DNA of 64,000 bases from Ferroplasma sp. (GTDB lineage Archaea > Thermoplasmatota > Thermoplasmata > Thermoplasmatales > Thermoplasmataceae), in NCBI RefSeq assembly GCF_031200575.1, contig NZ_CP133597.1, positions 372,001-436,000 of the forward strand. Direction: 5' to 3'. A program made the position numbers and the translations under genes. How positions within the stretch are numbered: the stretch's first letter is position 1; each line of letters starts with the position of its first letter. Positions 18,533 through 27,336 of this stretch are shown piece by piece. The notes under the pieces were generated by a model that was given only the letters and a program-made list of their open reading frames with translations, was not told the DNA's origin and did not search any database.

Positions 18533-19496
18533 TCCTTTTTAAGACAACAAACTGCCTTACCAGTGATTTGTGCTGGTACACAGGCACAACATTTTCTATG
18601 GAAAAATAATCCTTTGCATATTCAAGGAATTCCATGTTATTTATTATAATGGAACACCTCCGCCCGCTTTTCAAAAGTTCATAGAATTTTTTGAACGATT
18701 CCCTGTATAGATCAATTATATCATGATTGTCTATGCCAGAGCTCCTCCCGTACGGCATATCTGTAACTATTGCATCCACAGGATACCCCGTGTCAAGTTC
18801 TGATATGTCCCTGTTGTAAACAGTATAATCTTCAATTTTAAAATATTTGAAATTGAGTTTTGTCCCCATCACCATGTTAAGTGAAGAATCATTGCCTATT
18901 ATCTTCCTGCCGATCATTGCTGCCTCAATTAGTATCCCCCCTGTTCCGCAGAAAGGGTCCAGTACAGTTTCTCCCTCAACTGTAACTGAAGTATTTACGA
19001 GATATCTGGCATATTTCGGATGAAGAGATACAGGTGAGAAAAACGGCCTCATGGGGGCACGCCTTTCCTCAAAGGCTTTTTTATTCCTTTCATAAACCAC
19101 CATGCAGAGGTACCATTTATCCATCAATACTGCCCTTATTCTGAAATCAGGATTTTTGAAAGATACCCTTCCAGGGCCACCGATAAGTTTTCCTATTTCA
19201 GATTCCAGATTTTCTGCCTTTTCCTTCAGGGTCCCCGAAACTCTTACATAAAATAGCCCATCCGGTATTCCTGTTCCAGTAAATTTCTGGTAGTCTGTGT
19301 TTTCCTCAATAACCTGCGAAATAAAATTCACAAAGGCAGAATCCTTTAACCTATCAGGATTCCCTTCAACAAGCACATATTTTTGCCTGCATTCAATTAT
19401 ATTAAAATTATGGTATGTCTGCTCTATATACCCTATCTCTGTCCGGGCAATTTCAATGTTCTCCCCAGATATTTCAAGAACGTATTTACTGTTCAT
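18525..19496 (-). CDS. tRNA (guanine-N2) methyltransferase, Trm11/Trm-G10 type
   Basis: A 323-residue protein with an N-terminal THUMP-like RNA-binding region and a C-terminal SAM-dependent methylase. The SAM motif is DPFCGTGGILIEAAM near residue 185, and the catalytic motif is TDMPYGRS near residue 245, the D-x-P-Y form of exocyclic N-methylases. Archaeal relatives methylate G10 of tRNA. It overlaps rpoL upstream by 11 bases and IleRS downstream by 8 bases on the opposite strand. The exact site is inferred from family. Confidence 0.88.
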   Translation of the reverse strand: MNSKYVLEISGENIEIARTEIGYIEQTYHNFNIIECRQKYVLVEGNPDRLKDSAFVNFISQVIEENTDYQKFTGTGIPDGLFYVRVSGTLKEKAENLESEIGKLIGGPGRVSFKNPDFRIRAVLMDKWYLCMVVYERNKKAFEERRAPMRPFFSPVSLHPKYARYLVNTSVTVEGETVLDPFCGTGGILIEAAMIGRKIIGNDSSLNMVMGTKLNFKYFKIEDYTVYNRDISELDTGYPVDAIVTDMPYGRSSGIDNHDIIDLYRESFKKFYELLKSGRRCSIIINNMEFLEYAKDYFSIENVVPVYQHKSLVRQFVVLKRIN

Positions 19497-19800
19497 TTTT
19501 TTCTTTTTTCAGGCTTGATTTTTCAAGTTCCTTTTCGAGGTCCGAGTAAAGTGATTCATAAATCTTGTTCATTCTTTTTATTGTCCTCTTTATGGCAGCC
19601 TGTGGTTTTCCGGTGCTTACTTTTACATATATCTGCGGATTGTCGATCTCAGGATGTTTTATATAATAATAAGAATCTACAACCTTGTCATCTTTTAATA
19701 TTTCTTCGGCCAGGGGCCTGAGGAGAGTATTATCATAATTTATCATTTCCAGTTTAATTGAATCTTTATCCTTTGAAATAATGTTAAATTTGGTATCCAT
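19486..19800 (-). CDS. rpoL: RNA polymerase subunit Rpo11 (RpoL)
   Basis: A 104-residue subunit of archaeal RNA polymerase, partner of Rpo3 in the alpha-like assembly platform. The conserved core NTLLRPLAEEIL near residue 24, YYIKHPEIDNPQIYVKV near 45 and the long C-terminal helix are present. The last ~15 residues form a charged tail. It overlaps the methylase gene downstream by 11 bases, indicating one transcript. Confidence 0.92.
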   Translation of the reverse strand: MDTKFNIISKDKDSIKLEMINYDNTLLRPLAEEILKDDKVVDSYYYIKHPEIDNPQIYVKVSTGKPQAAIKRTIKRMNKIYESLYSDLEKELEKSSLKKEKNEQ

Positions 19801-19927
19801 ACAGCCTTATTTTAAATTAGTATATATTTATTATTATCAATATGCCTTTATGTGGAGGTTAAGGCATCTGTCAATGTTACACTATGTCACGTTACTCCCT
19901 CCTGATATATGTAACACATAAAGAAAG

Positions 19928-19988
19928 ATATTTAAATATTAAAGTATTATATGGTAAAGAAAGGATATTTAATCCTGGTTAAAGGTGA
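19928..19988 (+). promoter_or_regulatory. EF-1alpha promoter and ribosome binding site
   Basis: GATATTTAAATATT at 19928-19941 is a TATA-like element. GGTGA at 19984-19988 lies 6 bases before ATG 19995 and matches the end of the 16S rRNA. The gene therefore has a short leader, unlike the leaderless genes nearby. Upstream, TGTTACA and TGTAACA form a 7-base inverted repeat about 36 bases apart, of unknown meaning. Confidence 0.5.
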
Positions 19989-19994
19989 AAGAAA

Positions 19995-21275
19995 ATGGCA
20001 GAATTACCACATCTGAATTTAGTTATAATAGGGCATGTCGATCATGGAAAATCTACCTTCGTAGGCAGACTATTGTTTGAGCACGGAGAAATACCGCAGC
20101 ACATAATTGATGAGTACAAGAAGGAATCCGAGGAGAAGGGCAAGGCAACATTCGAGTTTGCCTGGGTTATGGACCGGTTTAAGGAAGAAAGGGAAAGAGG
20201 AGTTACAATCGATCTTACACACAGGAAATTCGAGACTGACAAATATTACTTTACAATTATTGATGCTCCGGGCCACAGGGACTTCGTTAAAAACATGATA
20301 ACAGGAACAAGCCAGGCAGATGCCGCAGTTCTTGTAGTCTCAGCCAGAGAGGGAGAAGGAGTTATGGCACAGACAAGGGAGCATGCTTTCCTTGCAAGGA
20401 CACTCGGTGTACCCCAGCTCATTGTGGCAATAAACAAAATGGATTCAACACAGCCACCATACAGTGAAAAGAGATTCAACGAGGTAAAGGATCAGGTAAC
20501 AAAACTTCTTGCACCTATAGGTTACAAGGATGTTCCGATCATACCCATGAGCGGTTACAAGGGAGACAACATAATGAAGGCAAGTGCAAACCTTTCCTGG
20601 TGGAAGGGCCCAACAATTATGGAAGCACTTAACAACCTTAAGGTCCCGCCAAAACCAACAGACAAACCACTCAGGATACCTGTTGAGGATGTATACTCCA
20701 TTACCGGAATAGGAACAGTCCCTGTAGGAAGAGTGGAAACCGGAGTCATAAAAATAAACGACAAGGTAACATTCATGCCTGCTAACAAATCCGGTGAGGT
20801 TAAATCAATAGAGGAGCACCACACAACAATGCCAAAGGCAGAACCAGGAGATAACATAGGATTCAACGTAAGGGGAATAGCAAAGAATGACCTGAAGAGA
20901 GGAGATGTCTGTGGGCCTTCATCTGCACCACCTACCGTTGTAAAATCATTTACAGCCCAGATAGTGGTTCTACAGCATCCCAGTGTTATCGCTGCAGGAT
21001 ACAAACCAGTATTCCATGTCCATACAGCACAGATAGCATGCAGATTTGACGAAATCATAAGAACCATAAATCCTAAGGATGGAACCACATTGAAGGACAA
21101 ACCCGATTTCATTAAGGCAGGGGACATAGCCGTGGTAAAGGTTATACCGGACAAGCCTCTTGTAATAGAGAAAGTATCTGAATTCCCACAGCTGGGAAGG
21201 TTCGCAATCAGGGATATGGGCATGACCGTTGCAGCCGGTCAGTGCATAGACCTTGAAAAGTCAACTGTAGCGTGA
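19995..21275 (+). CDS. tuf: Translation elongation factor EF-1 alpha
   Basis: A 426-residue GTPase that brings aminoacyl-tRNA to the ribosome. GTP-binding motifs are GHVDHGKST near residue 12, DAPGHRDF near 91 and NKMD near 146, followed by the two beta-barrel domains. The effector region RERGVTIDL is intact. Rps10 follows after 6 bases and EF-2 after that, the common archaeal cluster. Clear TATA-like element and ribosome binding site upstream. Confidence 0.98.
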   Translation: MAELPHLNLVIIGHVDHGKSTFVGRLLFEHGEIPQHIIDEYKKESEEKGKATFEFAWVMDRFKEERERGVTIDLTHRKFETDKYYFTIIDAPGHRDFVKNMITGTSQADAAVLVVSAREGEGVMAQTREHAFLARTLGVPQLIVAINKMDSTQPPYSEKRFNEVKDQVTKLLAPIGYKDVPIIPMSGYKGDNIMKASANLSWWKGPTIMEALNNLKVPPKPTDKPLRIPVEDVYSITGIGTVPVGRVETGVIKINDKVTFMPANKSGEVKSIEEHHTTMPKAEPGDNIGFNVRGIAKNDLKRGDVCGPSSAPPTVVKSFTAQIVVLQHPSVIAAGYKPVFHVHTAQIACRFDEIIRTINPKDGTTLKDKPDFIKAGDIAVVKVIPDKPLVIEKVSEFPQLGRFAIRDMGMTVAAGQCIDLEKSTVA

Positions 21276-21281
21276 TGATAT

Positions 21282-21593
21282 ATGGCATACAAAGCAAGGA
21301 TTTCACTGAGTGGCACAGAAAACAAAATAGTTGACGTTGTCTGCGATGAAATCAAATCAATAGCAAAAAGAACAGGGGTAGAGATACATGGACCTGTTCC
21401 ACTGCCTACAAAAAAACTCAAGGTTCCTGTGAGGAAGAGCCCGGACGGAGAAGGTTCTCCCACGTGGGATAGATGGGAAATGAGAGTACATAAACGCCTG
21501 ATGGATGTGGATGCTGACGAAAGAACCTTAAGGCAATTAATGAGGATATCCATACCTGATGGTGTTAGAATAGAAATACAGATAAAAAGTTAA
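21282..21593 (+). CDS. rps10: Ribosomal protein S10
   Basis: A 103-residue small-subunit protein. [18 protein letters not shown] and HKRLMDVDA are family signatures, the first forming the loop that reaches into the head of the 30S subunit. It starts 6 bases after EF-1alpha and is certainly in the same transcript. Confidence 0.97.
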   Translation: MAYKARISLSGTENKIVDVVCDEIKSIAKRTGVEIHGPVPLPTKKLKVPVRKSPDGEGSPTWDRWEMRVHKRLMDVDADERTLRQLMRISIPDGVRIEIQIKS

Positions 21594-21677
21594 ATTATTT
21601 TAGCTTTTAAATAAATTTTAACAATAATTAAATAATGATTTTTCATACAGGATTATAGAATTTAAACGGTGTTATTA

Positions 21678-23876
21678 ATGGGGCGAAAAGAAGAGAATGT
21701 TGCAAAGGCAATGAAATTAGTAGAACATCCAGAGTTAATAAGGAATATTGATATAGCGGCTCACATAGACCATGGGAAAACTACACTCAGTGATAACCTT
21801 ATTGCCGGTGCAGGAATGATGAGCGAGGAACTTGCTGGAAAACAGTTGCTGCTGGATTACGATGAACAGGAGCAGGCAAGAGGAATAACAATAAACGCGG
21901 CTAATGCTTCCATGGTTCATGAAGTTGAGGGAAAAGAGTACCTCATAAACCTTATAGATACTCCCGGGCATGTTGACTTTGGGGGGGATGTCACAAGGGC
22001 TATGAGAGCAGTTGATGGAACAGTCATTGTAGTTGATTCAGTTGAGGGTGTAATGCCACAGACAGAAACTGTTGTAAGGCAGGCACTGAGGGAAAGGGTT
22101 AAGCCTGTACTTTTCATTAATAAGGTTGACAGGCTGATCAATGAACTGAAGCTTAATGGCGACGAAATGCAGAAGCGTTTCATAAAAGTTATTACTGATG
22201 TAAATAAGCTAATAACAAAATATGCTCCAAAGGAATTTGCAAACGACTGGCTCGTCAATGTAAAAAATGGAACAGTTGCCTTCGGTTCTGCATATCATAA
22301 CTGGGCACTTTCAGTTCCGGCCATGGGCCTGTTTAAGGTTACATTCAAAGATATAGCAGATCTGGTTGCAGCTGGCAAACAGAAGGAACTGGCCAAAAGG
22401 GCCCCATTACATAAAGTAGTTCTGGATATGGTAATTAAGAACCTTCCCAATCCAGCAGTAGCCCAGAAATACAGAATACCACAGATATGGCATGGAGATC
22501 TTAACAGCGAGATAGGGAAGGCCATGGAAATGTGCGACGATAATGGCCCCGTGAGCATGATGATCACCAAGATTCTTATAGACCCGCACGCAGGAGAAAT
22601 AGCCGTTGGCAGGGTTTTCTCTGGAATAATAAGAAAAGGTAGTGAGCTCTATGTTACTGGAGCAGGAAAATCCAAGGTTCAGTTGCTATCCATGATGGTG
22701 GGTCCTGATAGGATATCTATAGATGAAATAGCAGCAGGGAACATAGCGGCTGTTGTTGGGCTCAAGGGCGCAATAGCAGGTTCAACAGTATCATCCATTC
22801 CAGAAATGGAAGATTTTGAACCAATGTCACATTATTCAGACCCGGTGGTTACACTTGCCATTGAAGCAAAGCACACTGCAGATCTTCCTAAGCTTATTGA
22901 TGTTTTAAGATCTGTGTCCAAGGCAGACCCATCCATACAGGTTGATATAAACCAGGAAACCGGTGAGCATCTTATATCTGGAATGGGAGAATTGCATCTG
23001 GAAATAACAATGTACAGGATAAAAAATGATTATCACGTTGACGTTGTTACATCTGCACCGCTTGTTGTATACCGTGAAACTGTTGATAAAGTAGGGGGCC
23101 CATTTGAGGGAAAATCACCCAACAAACATAACAGATTCTACTTCAAGGTAGAGCCACTGCCGGAGGGTGTTGTCCAGGCAATACTTGATGGTAAGGTACC
23201 CGATGGATCCAAAATAAAGGATAAGAAAGCAGTTGCAGCAATACTGGAAGAGGCAGGTCTTGATCATAACGAGGCAAGAAGCCTGGTTTCAGTGCACGGA
23301 GCCAATATAATGCTAGATATGACAAAGGGAATACAGTACCTTGACGAGACCATGGAGCTCTTAATAGAATCATTCAATGAATCCCTTGATAAGGGACCAC
23401 TGGCAAATGAAAAGGTATATGGACTAAAGGTAAGCCTCATGGATGCTAAACTTCATGAGGATAGCATACACAGGGGCCCGGCACAGGTAATACCGGCTGG
23501 CAGAAATTCAATATACGGTGCAATGTGCCAGGCCGGAAGGGTTCTTATGGAGCCCATGCAGAAGGTTTACATTAGCGTGCCACAGGAATTAATGGGACCT
23601 GTTACAAGCGAGCTCCAGCAGAGGCGTGGCGTTGTGGAGGACATGCAGCAGACCGGTGATGAGATCACAGTAGTAGCAAACGCTCCTGTATCCGGCATGA
23701 TCGGATTTGCCTCAGCAATAAGAAGCGCCACAGGTGGAAAGGCCATATGGAGCTCAGAAAACTCAGGATACCAGCGTGTGCCCTATGAACTGCAGGCTGG
23801 AATTGTGGCCAAGATAAGGGAGAGGAAGGGACTCAAGCCAGAACCATACGACGAGACCTATTACTCATCTCTATAA
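21678..23876 (+). CDS. fusA: Translation elongation factor EF-2
   Basis: A 732-residue translocation GTPase. GTP motifs are AAHIDHGKTTL, DTPGHVDF and NKVD. His about 598 in SIHRGPAQV is the residue changed to diphthamide in archaea and eukaryotes; Dph2 for this pathway lies at 36.4 kb. An earlier frame start at 21669 exists, but ATG 21678 has GGTG 6 bases before it. The 75-base gap after rps10 contains an AT-rich promoter-like stretch, so it may also have its own promoter. Full length. Confidence 0.97.
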   Translation: MGRKEENVAKAMKLVEHPELIRNIDIAAHIDHGKTTLSDNLIAGAGMMSEELAGKQLLLDYDEQEQARGITINAANASMVHEVEGKEYLINLIDTPGHVDFGGDVTRAMRAVDGTVIVVDSVEGVMPQTETVVRQALRERVKPVLFINKVDRLINELKLNGDEMQKRFIKVITDVNKLITKYAPKEFANDWLVNVKNGTVAFGSAYHNWALSVPAMGLFKVTFKDIADLVAAGKQKELAKRAPLHKVVLDMVIKNLPNPAVAQKYRIPQIWHGDLNSEIGKAMEMCDDNGPVSMMITKILIDPHAGEIAVGRVFSGIIRKGSELYVTGAGKSKVQLLSMMVGPDRISIDEIAAGNIAAVVGLKGAIAGSTVSSIPEMEDFEPMSHYSDPVVTLAIEAKHTADLPKLIDVLRSVSKADPSIQVDINQETGEHLISGMGELHLEITMYRIKNDYHVDVVTSAPLVVYRETVDKVGGPFEGKSPNKHNRFYFKVEPLPEGVVQAILDGKVPDGSKIKDKKAVAAILEEAGLDHNEARSLVSVHGANIMLDMTKGIQYLDETMELLIESFNESLDKGPLANEKVYGLKVSLMDAKLHEDSIHRGPAQVIPAGRNSIYGAMCQAGRVLMEPMQKVYISVPQELMGPVTSELQQRRGVVEDMQQTGDEITVVANAPVSGMIGFASAIRSATGGKAIWSSENSGYQRVPYELQAGIVAKIRERKGLKPEPYDETYYSSL

Positions 23877-23924
23877 ACCATATTTTTTGCATAGTATTTT
23901 ATTTTTTAACGTATTACATTTTTT

Positions 23925-24941
23925 ATGAAATCAATATGTCTGAACGGACATCCAAGAATAAAACATGAATTAAGATGCACTGTGTGCAATGAACCCTTTG
24001 AAATCATACCAGAAAAAAAGTTCTCTGACAACATGGATCTGAATTTTGATTATGTTAAAGAGAGAATAACACTGGGCGAAGTTTTTACTCCTGTTGTTGA
24101 TCTGGACAGCAATCTATATCTCAAGCTGGATTATTTTTCTCCCACCTATTCATATAAAGACCGTGGCACAAGAAATCTTATATCATATATAAAAACTAAC
24201 GAAAAGGAATTTCATGTGGATGCAATAAATGAGGATTCATCTGGAAACGCCGGTGCCTCTGTGGCGGCATACGGGGCCCGTGCGGGTTACAGGGTAAACA
24301 TATACGTGCCCAGAAATGCAAATGAAAACAAGCTCAGGCAGATAAGCAGTTATGGTGCCAGCATTATAAAGATTGATGGTACCAGGGATGCTGTTCAGGA
24401 GGCTGCCGAAAAATCCCCGGGTTTTTACGCATCACACATACTTAATCCTGAATTCCGTGATGGGATAAGAACGCTGGCATATGAAATATTCCTCCAATCT
24501 CAGAGGATGCCAGACAACATATTTGTACCGGTCTCTGCGGGAACCCTGCTATCTGGGCTTTATAGCGGCCTTTCCCACCTTTACATGTCAGGGGAAATTG
24601 CCAAAATCCCAAAAATTATAGGAGTGCAGCCTGAAAATATTTCCCCACTATGCTCTCTGGCAAACGGTTTGCAGTATAATCCAGATAACAGCCTCTCCTC
24701 AATTGCAGATGCTCTTGTGGCGAAGCGCCCGGTACTCATGAAGCTCATGATGAGGATAATGAATAGTGGGAATAGCTGTGTTTCTGTATCAGAAAGTGAA
24801 ATCATGAATGCAAGGAAAGACCTTGCCCAGAAAGGTTTTTACACAGAATACAGTTCCGCCACGGTATATGCTGCATACAGGAAGGGGCACTACAATGGAA
24901 AATCCATGCTGGTGTTAACTGGAAATGGGTTGAAAAATTAA
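23925..24941 (+). CDS. thrC: Threonine synthase-like PLP enzyme
   Basis: A 338-residue fold-type II PLP enzyme. Lys in SYKDRGTRN near residue 84 would bind PLP, and SSGNAGASVAAYGARAG is the phosphate-site and substrate loop. Cys pairs at the N-terminus (CLNGHP, CTVCNEP) resemble the small zinc ribbon of archaeal threonine synthases. The reaction would be O-phosphohomoserine to threonine. It is somewhat short for the family, and other beta-replacing enzymes share these motifs. It converges on the OsmC gene with a 4-base overlap. Confidence 0.85.
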   Translation: MKSICLNGHPRIKHELRCTVCNEPFEIIPEKKFSDNMDLNFDYVKERITLGEVFTPVVDLDSNLYLKLDYFSPTYSYKDRGTRNLISYIKTNEKEFHVDAINEDSSGNAGASVAAYGARAGYRVNIYVPRNANENKLRQISSYGASIIKIDGTRDAVQEAAEKSPGFYASHILNPEFRDGIRTLAYEIFLQSQRMPDNIFVPVSAGTLLSGLYSGLSHLYMSGEIAKIPKIIGVQPENISPLCSLANGLQYNPDNSLSSIADALVAKRPVLMKLMMRIMNSGNSCVSVSESEIMNARKDLAQKGFYTEYSSATVYAAYRKGHYNGKSMLVLTGNGLKN

Positions 24942-25354
24942 CGGTAGTCCTTTCCGTTGATGGTATAACAGTAGGATACCGGTATTCCTGCATTCTTTAC
25001 TGTAAGTGATACAGAGCAGTATTTTTCCAGTGAAAGATTTATTGCCTTTTTTACAGAATCCTGGTCAACATCTCCATCGAAGATATAATGTATCTCTCCA
25101 AATTTCAGCATTTTTGGATCGGTATCCCTTTTCTCAGCGGTAACCTCACACCTATAATTTTTTACATCCTTTCTCATTTTTTTAAGTATATTCAGCACAT
25201 CATCGCTGCTGCATGCGCCCATGGCCAGCATTAAAAGCTCTGTGGGTGAATGATACTGATCATTTCCAACAATAGAATTCTTTATTTTTACATCATATTT
25301 TCCATCATCTGATATAAAGCCCACATCCTTATCAAACTTGAAAGATACTTTCAT
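24938..25354 (-). CDS. OsmC family protein
   Basis: A 138-residue protein of the OsmC/Ohr fold. The first conserved Cys is in MGACSSDDVL near residue 47 and the second in EKYCSVSLTV near residue 111, the pair that reduces organic peroxides in this family. It acts in the cytosol as a dimer. It is a single gene converging on thrC. Archaeal members are mostly uncharacterised, so peroxide reduction is inferred from the two Cys. Confidence 0.88.
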   Translation of the reverse strand: MKVSFKFDKDVGFISDDGKYDVKIKNSIVGNDQYHSPTELLMLAMGACSSDDVLNILKKMRKDVKNYRCEVTAEKRDTDPKMLKFGEIHYIFDGDVDQDSVKKAINLSLEKYCSVSLTVKNAGIPVSYCYTINGKDYR

Positions 25355-25437
25355 ATGTCACAATATATATCATTGATATAAAACATTTAACTTTGAAATT
25401 TGGATATGACACATACCAGATACAGGCAAATTATAAA

Positions 25438-26019
25438 TTAAGGTGAGATAAATTTCCCTATAATCCTTTCAACCATATCCTCCGGCAGCCCAGTTTCTTC
25501 AGCAACTTCAGAGAAATCCAGTTTTTCAAGGTATTCATAAATCACATTTCTGTAAAACCCATCGTATTCTGAGGCCTGCTGCCGCAGTTTTTCAATTATT
25601 AAATCCTTCCTTCCCACAGCCTCACTCCTTTTCCTGTCCAGGGTTTCTATCTCATCATTTACCGATTTAAGCCTGTCTATAAGGCTGATTGTATCGCCTT
25701 CGGTATCCTGGTCAGGATAACTTATCTCCCTCTTTTTGATTTCCATGAAATTTCTAGAATAATCTATGGTAATGGTTGAAAAGCCCATGGACCTGTACAC
25801 TTTCCTTGGCGGGCCAATGGTGGATGGGATGCTTCCACTGGTGGTTATAAATCCCAGTTTCTCCAGAATGTCAAGCTGTTTATTTATCGCCTGCTGGGAA
25901 ACTCCAATCATCTTACTAAGTTCAAGGGCATATGAATCATAATTGGCGAGTGTTTTCAGCATTTCCCTTCTGGTACCGTTTTCCAGTGCCATTAAAATAT
26001 TCCATAGTTCGTCATCCAT
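25438..26019 (-). CDS. ArsR-like winged-helix regulator, candidate heat-shock repressor
   Basis: A 193-residue DNA-binding protein. The N-terminal winged helix covers roughly residues 1-80 (ENGTRREMLKTLA and SKMIGVSQQAINKQLDIL is the recognition helix). A coiled coil follows around residues 105-140 for dimerisation. It is 30 bases downstream of hsp20 on the same strand with a GGGTGT binding site, so both are probably one transcript. The arrangement and start resemble the Phr-type archaeal heat-shock regulator that represses hsp20. The perfect repeat at 26601-26627 is its obvious candidate target. That link is inference. Confidence 0.75.
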   Translation of the reverse strand: MDDELWNILMALENGTRREMLKTLANYDSYALELSKMIGVSQQAINKQLDILEKLGFITTSGSIPSTIGPPRKVYRSMGFSTITIDYSRNFMEIKKREISYPDQDTEGDTISLIDRLKSVNDEIETLDRKRSEAVGRKDLIIEKLRQQASEYDGFYRNVIYEYLEKLDFSEVAEETGLPEDMVERIIGKFISP

Positions 26020-26049
26020 AAAAACACCCGAAAAAATAAAAATAGATAT

Positions 26050-26589
26050 TTAATCTATTCTAACTGCCTTTCCACCGCTTTTGCTGTTCAGCTTCTTAAT
26101 AGTTATATCAAGGACGCCATTGGTGAATTTTGCTATTACACTGTCAATATCCACGCCTGTGTTGAATTCAATATTTTTATAGTATTTCCTGGATCCCTTG
26201 TCAACTTTCAGTTCTATGTTGTTCTCATTTACAATCAGGTCTATGTCTTTTTTGTCCACTCCCGGCAGTTCATAGGTTATGTACACATTTTCTTTGTCCT
26301 CGTTGAGGTCTGTCAGTGGTTCCCTGTAACCTTCCTGGGTATCGTTTCTCTGTCCAATAGAATTTCTTGGAACATTTCCGAATTCCTGGAATACCGGTTT
26401 CCCATCAGGCCCGACCTTATAGCTGAACCCATACACGTACGGACCCATTATCTTGCTGTTCGAGTCGTCCTTCATTATGGATTCCCAGAACCTGGCAATT
26501 TCCTTGTTAATTTTTCTCATATCCAGGCCAAACTCATCGTACATGTCGTTAAATATATCGTCCCAGTCATCATCTCTTCTTCCATTCAT
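26050..26589 (-). CDS. hsp20: Small heat-shock protein Hsp20
   Basis: A 179-residue alpha-crystallin-type chaperone. The crystallin domain covers about residues 90-175, with YELPGVDKKDIDLIVNENNIELKV, and a long N-terminal arm precedes it. It binds unfolding proteins as an oligomer, without ATP. The C-terminal I-x-I-like tail motif is weak here. I start at ATG 26589, not the earlier in-frame codon at 26610, because AGGTGA at 26600-26595 is 5 bases before it. An operator-like repeat overlaps the leader. Confidence 0.92.
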   Translation of the reverse strand: MNGRRDDDWDDIFNDMYDEFGLDMRKINKEIARFWESIMKDDSNSKIMGPYVYGFSYKVGPDGKPVFQEFGNVPRNSIGQRNDTQEGYREPLTDLNEDKENVYITYELPGVDKKDIDLIVNENNIELKVDKGSRKYYKNIEFNTGVDIDSVIAKFTNGVLDITIKKLNSKSGGKAVRID

Positions 26590-26594
26590 TATTA

Positions 26595-26600
26595 TCACCT
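26595..26600 (-). promoter_or_regulatory. Ribosome binding site deciding the hsp20 start
   Basis: AGGTGA on the minus strand, inside GAGGTGAT, lies 5 bases before ATG 26589. It is complementary to the CACCTCC at the 16S 3' end. It selects this start over the in-frame codon at 26610. Confidence 0.75.
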
Positions 26601-26627
26601 CAGTTAACAACCTTTAGTTGTTAACTG
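26601..26627. promoter_or_regulatory. Perfect 11-bp inverted repeat, hsp20 operator candidate
   Basis: CAGTTAACAAC and GTTGTTAACTG are exact reverse complements separated by CTTTA. They lie directly upstream of the hsp20 binding site and downstream of an AT-rich TATA-like region (about 26635-26650 on the minus strand), so a bound dimer would block transcription start. Such a long perfect repeat in 27 bases is very unlikely by chance. Confidence 0.8.
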
Positions 26628-26704
26628 TATATTATTAACTTATATTTAAATTTTTATTATATTCAAAATAAGTATAAAATTATATATATAAAATTAGTAA
26701 AAAA

Positions 26705-27223
26705 TTAATCCTCGCCTGTTTTATGTATATACTGGACACCGATCATGGATTCTACCTCCCTGTCCGAAAGATTGAATTTTCTGATCTTTATATCACTTTC
26801 CAGAAGCATCAGTTCTGCGAGGTCATCCGGATAACCTTCGGCAAATATGATTTCATCAATATGCGAGTTCATAATCATTTTAGAACATACCACACAGGGA
26901 TGTGTTGTAACATATATCTTTGATCCTTTAATCGATGATCCATTGACCGCTGCCTGTATTATTGCGTTCTGCTCAGCATGCAATCCCCTGCAGAGTTCAT
27001 GCCTTTCCCCAGAGGGGACATTCAACTCGTCTCTTATGCAGCCAACTATATCACAATTGACAGTATGTGCTGGTGGACCATTGTATCCGGTTGCCAGTAC
27101 ATTATTGTCCCTGACAATAACAGCCCCCACCTTTCTTCTTGTACAGTTAGAACGTGAAGCGGCAAGATATGCCATCCGCATGAAATATTCATCCCATGAG
27201 GGCCTCTTTAATTCTTCCTCCAT
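26705..27223 (-). CDS. dCMP deaminase family (ComE-like) protein
   Basis: A 172-residue zinc deaminase. The active site HAEQNAI with the later PCVVCSKM supplies the His-Glu and Cys-Cys ligands of the cytidine/deoxycytidylate deaminase family. It would convert dCMP to dUMP for dTMP synthesis. A longer frame starts at 27265, but ATG 27223 is 12-25 bases after a TATA-like run and matches the usual N-terminus (SWDEYFMRMAYLAASRS). It is divergent from AlaRS. Confidence 0.9.
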   Translation of the reverse strand: MEEELKRPSWDEYFMRMAYLAASRSNCTRRKVGAVIVRDNNVLATGYNGPPAHTVNCDIVGCIRDELNVPSGERHELCRGLHAEQNAIIQAAVNGSSIKGSKIYVTTHPCVVCSKMIMNSHIDEIIFAEGYPDDLAELMLLESDIKIRKFNLSDREVESMIGVQYIHKTGED

Positions 27224-27336
27224 GCTATATAAATAGATAATAAGAATATAAATATTGTTTATCATTATGAAATACAGTTAATATAAATAATCAGCATGAC
27301 AATTATATTTATTTATGGAGATGCATTATATGTAAA

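Noticed and set aside
19850-19920. Small RNA upstream of EF-1alpha
   Set aside because: Only weak inverted repeats, with no convincing fold or promoter of its own.
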